In this document: in pieces, positions 1 to 5,302 of the stretch
Numbering within the stretch: position 1 is the stretch's first letter
Layout: each line of letters opens with the position of its first letter
DNA from: Verrucomicrobiota bacterium
GTDB taxonomy: Bacteria; Chlamydiota; Chlamydiia; Chlamydiales; Rhabdochlamydiaceae
Direction of reading: 5' to 3'
NCBI GenBank assembly: GCA_903970455.1
Contig: CAJCIW010000231.1
Span: forward strand, 1-7,067
Length of the DNA stretch: 7,067 bases
The notes under the pieces: model-generated
The model's database searches: none
Seen by the model: only the letters and a program-made list of their open reading frames with translations
What the model was told of the DNA's origin: nothing
Made by a program: the position numbers and the translations under genes

Positions 1-319
1 TATTTTTGAGCACATTGAGCATAAAGGCTACCAATGCCTTATTATTGATCGAAATTTCGCCAAGCGAGGGCGCCCACCCCGCCGTGACTGTCGCAACCCG
101 GTCTGAATTAGCGGCAATCTCGGTGAATTTTTCTAAAATGACATTGGTAAGCTCTTCTGCCGCTTTTCTCGAATACTGGATCACAATTTTATAATCCCGG
201 GAATAGGTAAACGACAGGACGCATAGGAAGGAAACAGAAATCAGAGAGAGAAACAACGTAAGAATCGTCACTTTGAAAGTGTGCGTGCGATTCTTCAGTT
301 GAAGAAAAATACGTTTCAT
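1..319 (-). CDS. N-terminal part of a membrane-anchored sensor protein, cut by the window edge
   Basis: The minus strand is open without a stop from the ATG at 319-317 to the window edge, giving 106 complete codons. The protein starts with a basic cytoplasmic stretch (MKRIFLQLKNRTHTFK). A single hydrophobic segment follows at about residues 17-38, and then a charged, helix-prone region beginning near SRDYKIVIQYSRKAAEEL. A short cytoplasmic tail, one membrane helix and a long amphipathic helix is the usual beginning of Cache-type extracytoplasmic sensors, which often end in HAMP plus a cyclase, phosphatase or kinase domain. The output domain is outside the window, so the activity is unknown. 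An adenylate/guanylate cyclase is my first guess, by style only. There is no Shine-Dalgarno sequence in front of the ATG. The plus-strand open frame over the same bases is judged to be a shadow. Confidence 0.72.
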   Translation of the reverse strand, partial: MKRIFLQLKNRTHTFKVTILTLFLSLISVSFLCVLSFTYSRDYKIVIQYSRKAAEELTNVILEKFTEIAANSDRVATVTAGWAPSLGEISINNKALVAFMLNVLKN

Positions 320-322
320 AGT

Positions 323-357
323 TTGTTTATGTTGAGTTCTAAACCTTATGTAAACAA
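323..357. repeat. 7-bp inverted repeat in the divergent promoter region
   Basis: TTGTTTA at 323-329 and its exact reverse complement TAAACAA at 351-357 are separated by 21 bases. The arms overlap the -10 and -35 elements proposed for the minus-strand sensor gene, so a dimeric regulator could bind here and control one or both divergent genes. The arms are short and made mostly of A and T, so chance is a real alternative. Confidence 0.25.
326..354 (-). promoter_or_regulatory. Candidate sigma-70-type promoter of the sensor gene, possibly leaderless
   Basis: Read on the minus strand, TTTACA (354-349) is followed after 17 bases by CATAAA (331-326). These match the -35 consensus at 5 of 6 positions and the -10 consensus at 4 of 6. 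Transcription would begin close to base 319, which is the A of the start codon. This fits the absence of a ribosome-binding site and would make the mRNA leaderless. It is a by-eye motif match in AT-rich DNA. Confidence 0.35.
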
Positions 358-390
358 CAATGAGTATTTTTTACAGAAAAAACTTACAAG

Positions 391-1428
391 ATGAAGATTA
401 CTCTTTTAACTGTGCTTATCTCAACTTTTCTAACGACAATCCGACTCTTTTCCGATTCGGAAGTGCTTCTTCCCGTGGAATTTTACCAAATTCCCTTTGC
501 TGATCAGGAAAAAATTGTCCTCGGAGTAAAAGAAGTGGCGATCAGACAGGTAGATGCGCCCTATAACGCCGCTCTGACCAAAAATGAGAAGGGGGAATAC
601 CTCTTATTTTTTCGTTACGACATCAAAGAAAAAGGATCCTTTAATCACAATTATATCGCTGTTGTTGAATTGGACGAAAAATTAGAACAAAAATCAAACT
701 TCAAACCTATCGATATTCGAAGTGAATTCGGCAATGATCCCCGAGTCATAAAAAACCATTCCCAGTTCTTCCTCGTCTACAACGATACATTCTCTTCAAA
801 TCCCAAAGACAGGATCATGAAAATTGCCGAGATCGATCTATCCGATTATCAATTGAAATACATCACGGGTCTTGATCGGCGCCTCAAACCAACAGAGAAA
901 AATTGGGTTCCTTTTCATTTCTGTGGAGGAGCTTCTGATGAGGTGTGCTTCATTTATTCGATCCAACCCTACGATGTTTTAAAATTGGAAAACACTCGAG
1001 AAAATAACCTAAAAAAACTGATGGAAATTTCCCGAATCGACCCCTTTCCCTGGTCGTGGGGACCCCCTCGGGGGGGCACTCCTGCTGAACTTGTCAACGG
1101 GGAGTACTTGACATTCTTCCATAGTTCATTCAAGGATTGGTATGGAAGGCGCTGGTATGCTATGGGAGCATTCACCTTTGAGGCAAAACCCCCTTTTAAA
1201 ATAACTGCGGTTTCTCCTCATCCTATCCTTTTTGATGGAATCTATACTTCGCCCCATTTAAACGGCGCATCCAACAAGCTGCGCTGCATCTTTCCTAGCG
1301 GTCTTCTTATCACCGAAGATGGGAAGCTCCTCGTTTCTTGTGGGGAGAACGATTCGTCCGTGAAAATTATTACTTTCGACCAAGATGCACTTCTCAACAG
1401 CCTTATCCCCCTCAACGAGTTGAATTAA
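391..1428 (+). CDS. Exported GH130-like five-bladed beta-propeller protein
   Basis: The 345-residue protein begins with a signal-peptide-like segment (MKITLLTVLISTFLTTIRLF), so the mature part probably acts in the periplasm or outside the cell. The rest has the repeated short beta-strand texture and motifs of GH130-related propellers (beta-mannoside phosphorylases and mannosidases). These include FFRYD near 73-77, NDPR at 115-118, EKNWVPF at 169-175, YSIQP at 189-193, GGTPAELVNGEYLTFFHSS at 228-246, YAMGAFTF at 256-263 and FPSGLL at 301-306. The usual EDPR-type motif is NDPR here, which leaves open whether it phosphorolyses, hydrolyses or merely binds a glycan. A mannose-containing oligosaccharide is the likely ligand class from family knowledge. 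The start codon has only a poor upstream match (ACAAG). The next gene begins 45 bases downstream on the same strand. Confidence 0.82.
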   Translation: MKITLLTVLISTFLTTIRLFSDSEVLLPVEFYQIPFADQEKIVLGVKEVAIRQVDAPYNAALTKNEKGEYLLFFRYDIKEKGSFNHNYIAVVELDEKLEQKSNFKPIDIRSEFGNDPRVIKNHSQFFLVYNDTFSSNPKDRIMKIAEIDLSDYQLKYITGLDRRLKPTEKNWVPFHFCGGASDEVCFIYSIQPYDVLKLENTRENNLKKLMEISRIDPFPWSWGPPRGGTPAELVNGEYLTFFHSSFKDWYGRRWYAMGAFTFEAKPPFKITAVSPHPILFDGIYTSPHLNGASNKLRCIFPSGLLITEDGKLLVSCGENDSSVKIITFDQDALLNSLIPLNELN

Positions 1429-1439
1429 TTCATTGAAAT

Positions 1440-1471
1440 CCCCTATCCTTCTTTTCTTTTTTAGGAGGGGG
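1440..1471 (+). promoter_or_regulatory. Strong Shine-Dalgarno within a possible sequestering hairpin
   Basis: AGGAGG at 1463-1468 lies five bases before the ATG at 1474 and fixes the monooxygenase start. Upstream, CCCC (1440-1443) can pair with GGGG (1467-1470) and TCCT (1446-1449) with AGGA (1463-1466). This leaves a TA bulge and a 13-base pyrimidine loop. Such a hairpin would hide the ribosome-binding site. Ribosomes finishing the upstream gene at 1428 could disturb it. The Shine-Dalgarno is secure; the hairpin is inference. Confidence 0.5.
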
Positions 1472-1473
1472 TT

Positions 1474-2970
1474 ATGGGAACAGTAGCAATTATTGGAAGT
1501 GGACCTGCAGGCATTGTGGCCGCTAAAACAGCGGTCGAGTATGGACTTATACCGACCATTCTTGAAAAAAGCTCTCAACCCGGCGGAATTTGGCAGCCGA
1601 CTAAAGGCTCAACATGGGAAAGAATGCGTACAAATATCTCTCATTATACCTGCATGTTCTCCGATTTTGCCTGGAAAGGGTCCGTCCAAGACTTCCCCAA
1701 TCAGCGAGAAGTGTTTGAGTATCTTGGCGAATACATGAAAACCTTCAAGCTCGAGCAATATTTAAATCTCAACTCGAACGTCGAAACAGTCCTTAAGGTG
1801 GGAAATCGATGGCTGGTCGAATGGAGAAAAGATGATTTACACAAACGAAGTCAATGCTTTAGTTATGTGATCGTCGCTACGGGAATCTTCTCAAAAGCGG
1901 CGATGCCCTTCTCTATAGGAATTGAAAATTTCAAAGAGCGTGTCACCCACGCAAAAGACTACAAAACCGCTGAAACTTTTGGGGGCAAGGAAGTGGTGGT
2001 CATCGGAAGCGCTTTCAGCGGATGTGAGATCGCTGCAGAACTGACCTCAACCGCAAAACGGATCGTTCATGCGACATCACGGAAGTCGATGTATATTTTG
2101 CCTAGGCACCTTCCGGCTAAAGATTCTACACGCAAGGTTCCGGCCGACCTCGTTTTTTATAGCCTTGCCGCCCATTTGCGCTCCAAAGACACACCGCCCG
2201 AAGAGGTTAACCAACGGAAGCACAATTGGCTGCGCAGCGTTAGCCAGCAAGAGAAACTTCCCCCAGAATTACAAGTGACGACCGAGATGAAAAATCCTCC
2301 CTACGTCGTCATCTCCGACTCTTACGTGCAGAGAGTGGATGAAAAACGGATCGAAATCAAGCATACCCGCATAGAATATATCATGGATGAGGAGACCGTC
2401 CTTTTTACCGACGGGACCCAAATCAGAGCCGATGAGATCATTTGCTGCACCGGCTACAAAACAGAGCTCCCCTTTCTGGATCCGGAAACCTTAGACGATA
2501 TCGAATTTGTCCCGGATGATCCATTCCAACCTATGCTGCTCCATAAAACGGTATTTGCGAGAAATAACCGAGGTCTTGCCTTTGTCGGGCTGTATCGAGG
2601 ACCTTTCTTCGGGGTGATGGAACTGCAAGCGAGATATGCTTGCTCTGCCTTTAGCGGCAAGATCCCTCTGCCTACCCAAGAAGAGATTGAATCGGGAATC
2701 AAAGAGGAGCAGAAGATACGAAACATGAAACCGAGGCCGCAATTTCCTCATGGGGACTATGTGGGACTATGCGAAGATTTGGCTAAGCAGATCGGCGCAG
2801 CGCCCGATCTCGAAGCCCTGAGAACAAGCAATCCTCCCCTGCACAAACAATTGCTCGAAGGTCCCTTCACCGTAGCTTCCTATCGGCTTTCAGGATTCGG
2901 CAGCAAACCGGATCTCGCTCTCCGAATGATCGAGCAGATCAATCGCGCAGCAACAGGAACAGCTCAATGA
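1474..2970 (+). CDS. Flavin-dependent monooxygenase, FMO family
   Basis: This 498-residue soluble protein is predicted to use FAD, NADPH and oxygen to oxygenate a nitrogen, sulfur or carbonyl group on a small molecule. The N-terminal FAD-binding site is IIGSGPAG (6-13), with the acidic end of the second strand at E31 and a GGIW motif at 37-40. The class fingerprint FxGxxxHxxx(Y/F) appears as FKERVTHAKDY at 153-163, with Glu in place of Gly. The final Tyr points to the FMO class rather than Baeyer-Villiger enzymes. The NADPH-binding site is VIGSAFSGCEIA (176-187), and the distal motif is CTGYKTELPFL (325-335). The length is typical of the family, and no membrane anchor is visible. The start follows an excellent AGGAGG. 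Its substrate cannot be read from the sequence. It lies 45 bases behind the propeller gene, so the two may share a transcript. Two sampled lines have 58% and 43% G+C. Confidence 0.9.
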   Translation: MGTVAIIGSGPAGIVAAKTAVEYGLIPTILEKSSQPGGIWQPTKGSTWERMRTNISHYTCMFSDFAWKGSVQDFPNQREVFEYLGEYMKTFKLEQYLNLNSNVETVLKVGNRWLVEWRKDDLHKRSQCFSYVIVATGIFSKAAMPFSIGIENFKERVTHAKDYKTAETFGGKEVVVIGSAFSGCEIAAELTSTAKRIVHATSRKSMYILPRHLPAKDSTRKVPADLVFYSLAAHLRSKDTPPEEVNQRKHNWLRSVSQQEKLPPELQVTTEMKNPPYVVISDSYVQRVDEKRIEIKHTRIEYIMDEETVLFTDGTQIRADEIICCTGYKTELPFLDPETLDDIEFVPDDPFQPMLLHKTVFARNNRGLAFVGLYRGPFFGVMELQARYACSAFSGKIPLPTQEEIESGIKEEQKIRNMKPRPQFPHGDYVGLCEDLAKQIGAAPDLEALRTSNPPLHKQLLEGPFTVASYRLSGFGSKPDLALRMIEQINRAATGTAQ

Positions 2971-3021
2971 TTCCCGGTTCGGATCGATAGAGAAGCAAAA
3001 TCACAAGGCAATTTTATAACT

Positions 3022-3049
3022 TTGTCATAATACATAAAGAATATAAAAT
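3022..3049 (+). promoter_or_regulatory. Sigma-70-type promoter of the aldolase gene
   Basis: TTGTCA (3022-3027) and TAAAAT (3044-3049) are separated by 16 bases, and each matches its consensus at 5 of 6 positions. The expected transcription start is near 3056. This puts the upstream in-frame GTG at 3050 outside the transcript and supports translation from the ATG at 3080. It also suggests that the aldolase can be expressed independently of the monooxygenase. Confidence 0.6.
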
Positions 3050-3069
3050 GTGGGGGGATCCTTTTTACC

Positions 3070-3074
3070 AGGTG
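3070..3074 (+). promoter_or_regulatory. Ribosome-binding site that decides the aldolase start
   Basis: AGGTG is followed by five bases and then the ATG at 3080. The alternative GTG start at 3050 is preceded only by an A/T-rich stretch without a usable Shine-Dalgarno. Confidence 0.5.
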
Positions 3075-3079
3075 CGATC

Positions 3080-3871
3080 ATGGACTTCAAAGACAAAATA
3101 AGAACAAAGGCACCTCTCCACGGCCTCATTATGACCATGAGCCTGCCGAGCGTCAGCGAGATGCTCTCGGCATGCGGGTTCGACTGGCTTTGGATCGATA
3201 TGGAGCATGCCCCTCTCAGTTTAAGAGAAGTCCAGGAATTGGCTCAGGCAAAAACCGATGGCTGCGCCGCCCTTGTGCGCGTTCCTGCCAATAGCGAAGA
3301 ATGGATCAAGCGGGTTCTCGATCTCGGCGTGGAAGGGATCATCGTTCCTCATGTGAATACTGTCCACCAGGCTCGATCTGCCGTGAGCGCCTCCTATTAT
3401 CCTCCAGATGGCCATCGCAGCCTCGGCATGGCCAGAGCAAGCCAATACGGCATGGACGCGACCTATAAGTTCAAAGCCAATGGGACCAGGCTTCTGTTCG
3501 TGCAAATCGAACACAAGGAAGGCGTACAAAATATCGAAGAGATCGTGCAAGTGACCGGCCTCGACGGGATCATCATCGGGCCTTACGACCTTTCAGGAAG
3601 TTATGGCAAACTCGGGCAGATCCACGACCCGGAAATTCTAGAAGCGATCGAAAAAGTTCTTTACACCTGCAGACAGCACGATAAACCTGCAGGCACCTTT
3701 GCCAAAAATGGCGAGGACGCCAAAAGATACCTGGACCAGGGATTTCAACTCGTGGCCACCGGCATCGACGTCCATTACCTTTGGACCGCAGCTAAATCCA
3801 CTCTGGACGGGTTGAAGAGCGGAATGGATGAAAGATTAGAGATATCGACATTGAGCCCAACAAGTCTCTAG
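3080..3871 (+). CDS. HpcH/HpaI-family 2-keto-3-deoxy acid aldolase
   Basis: The 263-residue protein is a class II (metal-dependent) aldolase of the HpcH/HpaI family. These enzymes reversibly cleave 4-hydroxy-2-oxo acids to pyruvate (or another 2-oxo acid) and an aldehyde. Visible signatures are WIDMEHAPL at 38-46, with H43 matching the catalytic base, and LVRVPA at 65-70, with R67 as the probable oxyanion Arg. The two metal ligands are probably E144 in VQIEHKEG and D170 in IIGPYDLSGSYG. The TIM-barrel length is normal. The preferred aldehyde (C7 homoprotocatechuate product, rhamnonate or glucarate type) cannot be told. I chose the ATG at 3080 because AGGTG lies five bases upstream, the family normally starts just here, and a GTG at 3050 would lie before the predicted transcript start. 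The gene is GC-rich, with sampled lines at 52-62%. Confidence 0.88.
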   Translation: MDFKDKIRTKAPLHGLIMTMSLPSVSEMLSACGFDWLWIDMEHAPLSLREVQELAQAKTDGCAALVRVPANSEEWIKRVLDLGVEGIIVPHVNTVHQARSAVSASYYPPDGHRSLGMARASQYGMDATYKFKANGTRLLFVQIEHKEGVQNIEEIVQVTGLDGIIIGPYDLSGSYGKLGQIHDPEILEAIEKVLYTCRQHDKPAGTFAKNGEDAKRYLDQGFQLVATGIDVHYLWTAAKSTLDGLKSGMDERLEISTLSPTSL

Positions 3872-3924
3872 ATTATTTTAGTTTATTTAATCCTTCGAAC
3901 AAGATTACAATCTTCGCCACAAAT

Positions 3925-3931
3925 AAGAGGA
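3925..3931 (+). promoter_or_regulatory. Shine-Dalgarno of the 434-residue unassigned gene
   Basis: AAGAGGA lies four bases before the ATG at 3936 and fixes the start. A possible -10 box TACAAT (3906-3911) lies just upstream, but its -35 partner (TTTATT at 3882-3887, 18-base spacer) is poor. A private promoter is therefore only possible. Confidence 0.5.
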
Positions 3932-3935
3932 TTAT

Positions 3936-5240
3936 ATGGCTACAACTATTCCTAGATCAGTTTCATCCCCTTCCACTCTAGCCCAGTGCCACGACGCTAT
4001 CTTAGTTGCCGCATTGCAATTGGATGGCAGAGGCGATATTTACGGAGCTCATGAGGTTGCGTTGCGCGTTCAAAAGCTGATGCCGCATGCAAAGGTGACT
4101 TTCACAGTTCTAAAACCCCGTTTTACTGCTAGGGAGTCGTTCCTTTTTGCAGATAAAGAGTTTGTCGACATTTCTCAGATTCAACAGCAAGAACAATGGG
4201 GAATGGAAGAAGAGTCAACCGTCTTGGAAACCCTCTCCACATTTAAGAAGATCATCGTTTTCCCCACATACCATGATTCGTTATTGCCCAAGGAAATCTT
4301 AGATCGTCGTCAAGATGTAATCAAGCTGCGGGAGTATAGCGTGGGTTCTCCCAAACCAGGAATTGTTGCAGGCGCGACATACACACTTGGACTCAATCAA
4401 TCGAAAGGAGAAAAAGGGGTTCTTCTGCCTAGTGAGTGGAGCGAATCGATTCCTCCCCGTATGGAAGATGCCCCTCTTAAACGACTGGAGCATTTGAAAA
4501 ATGTGGAGCCGTCTTTGAGCAAGGCAATCTTAGGGAGAGAGTTTTCTCAAGAGGCTGTCGAAAGCTTTTCCGAATCCTCCAAATTATACATGGGCTATTT
4601 CAGCCAAGGGAATGTGTTTTTTTGTTTCATCAATGCCCTTTTGATGGCAAAACAGGGAAATTTGGTCATTTGTAACACTCAGAATAGACCAGAAGGCCTC
4701 ATGGACAATATCGAAGATACTTTAATTGAAAATGGATTTGGGCAAATTAATATCATCGAATTTTCAGATTCTATGCAACACACATCCGATATCCAGAAAC
4801 TTGCCACTGGGAAGAAAACATGCACACTGATTTTTCGCCCTCTTTCAGCAATTGAAATGGATTCTATGCTGCATGCGACGGAAGACGAGGCTTTGACAAC
4901 AGGAGATCTCTCCCCTTTCAAATTCATGGCCTACCGCAAAACAATTCTGTATGATACCAGGACACAAAAACATGAATCGGCTCAAGCCATGATACAATTA
5001 GCTTCTCAATTCGATCCTCGTTTTAAAACGCTTCTTCCGTTCGCATTTTTCGGAGCAGAAGAACCGAGTCAACAGGTCAATGTGATGACATTAGAAAAAG
5101 GAATGGCTAACTTCATAATGGCCATGGATGAAGACCCTTTGCTAAAACAAAAATGGAACTCGTTCATCGATGAGGTGTTTTCAAAACACGATTTCACTCC
5201 GCAGCTCGCCCAGATTTTAGAAGAAAGAATTGTTCATTGA
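3936..5240 (+). CDS. Unassigned 434-residue protein, possibly GT-B glycosyltransferase-like
   Basis: I do not recognise this protein with confidence. It has no signal peptide and no clear membrane segment. Two alpha/beta halves can be suspected. The first opens with a strand (AILVAAL, 21-27), then GRGDIYGAHEVALRVQKL at 31-48 and VTFTVL at 54-59. This resembles the first loop of GT-B enzymes that bind an acceptor. The second begins near LYMGYFSQGNVFFCFINALL at 217-236. It continues with NLVICN (242-247), INIIEF (271-276) and TLIFRPLS (297-304), and then TTGDLSPFKFMAYRKTILYD at 321-340. A Gly-Asp-x-Ser turn before a helix and a Lys-x-x-x-Tyr strand is seen in the nucleotide-sugar site of some GT-B proteins, such as EarP and some secreted effectors. 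The N-terminus (ATTIPRSVSSPSTLAQ) is Ser/Thr-rich and probably disordered, as in some type III substrates. Two sampled lines have 35-42% G+C, unlike the genes on either side. Confidence 0.75.
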   Translation: MATTIPRSVSSPSTLAQCHDAILVAALQLDGRGDIYGAHEVALRVQKLMPHAKVTFTVLKPRFTARESFLFADKEFVDISQIQQQEQWGMEEESTVLETLSTFKKIIVFPTYHDSLLPKEILDRRQDVIKLREYSVGSPKPGIVAGATYTLGLNQSKGEKGVLLPSEWSESIPPRMEDAPLKRLEHLKNVEPSLSKAILGREFSQEAVESFSESSKLYMGYFSQGNVFFCFINALLMAKQGNLVICNTQNRPEGLMDNIEDTLIENGFGQINIIEFSDSMQHTSDIQKLATGKKTCTLIFRPLSAIEMDSMLHATEDEALTTGDLSPFKFMAYRKTILYDTRTQKHESAQAMIQLASQFDPRFKTLLPFAFFGAEEPSQQVNVMTLEKGMANFIMAMDEDPLLKQKWNSFIDEVFSKHDFTPQLAQILEERIVH

Positions 5241-5246
5241 TGAGAG

Positions 5247-5273
5247 TTGCCAATAAAATATCCACTTTATAAA
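5247..5273 (+). promoter_or_regulatory. Candidate promoter of the alcohol dehydrogenase gene
   Basis: TTGCCA (5247-5252) and TATAAA (5268-5273) are separated by 15 bases, a short but tolerable spacer. The -10 element lies inside the left arm of the inverted repeat at 5267-5292. Transcription from here would start near 5280 and give a leader of about 23 bases. Confidence 0.4.
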
Positions 5274-5292
5274 CTCCACTTTGAGTTTATAA
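5261..5292. repeat. 10-bp perfect inverted repeat with an embedded direct repeat, operator-like
   Basis: TTATAAACTC (5267-5276) and its exact reverse complement GAGTTTATAA (5283-5292) flank the six-base loop CACTTT. The octamer TCCACTTT also occurs twice (5261-5268 and 5275-5282), 14 bases apart. The element covers the proposed -10 box and ends 10 bases before the dehydrogenase ATG. It could be an operator, or a hairpin at the start of the mRNA. It is a poor terminator candidate because the stem is AT-rich and no T-run follows. Confidence 0.6.
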
Positions 5293-5302
5293 CTAGGTGT
5301 AT

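Noticed and set aside
6..194. Plus-strand 62-codon open frame near the left edge
   Set aside because: It lies opposite the sensor coding region, which is open across the whole stretch and has a clear membrane-protein pattern. The plus frame has no ribosome-binding site or recognisable motif.
1058..1076. GC-rich hairpin (CCCC-CTCG-GGGG) as a terminator
   Set aside because: It lies within the conserved GPPRGGTP codons of the propeller gene, and no T-run follows.
1258..1578. Minus-strand 106-codon open frame across the propeller/monooxygenase junction
   Set aside because: It overlaps the ends of two well-supported genes on the opposite strand and shows no domain, and no supporting start signal was noticed.
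3050..3079. GTG at 3050 as the aldolase start
   Set aside because: It directly follows the -10 box of a good promoter, so it would not be transcribed. It lacks a Shine-Dalgarno and adds ten residues not expected for the family.
3221..3550. Minus-strand 109-codon open frame inside the aldolase gene
   Set aside because: It is a shadow of a GC-rich conserved coding region; the aldolase frame contains all the catalytic motifs.
5267..5292. Inverted repeat as an intrinsic terminator of the 434-residue gene
   Set aside because: The stem has few G-C pairs and is followed by CTAGGTG rather than a T-run, so an operator or leader hairpin fits better.
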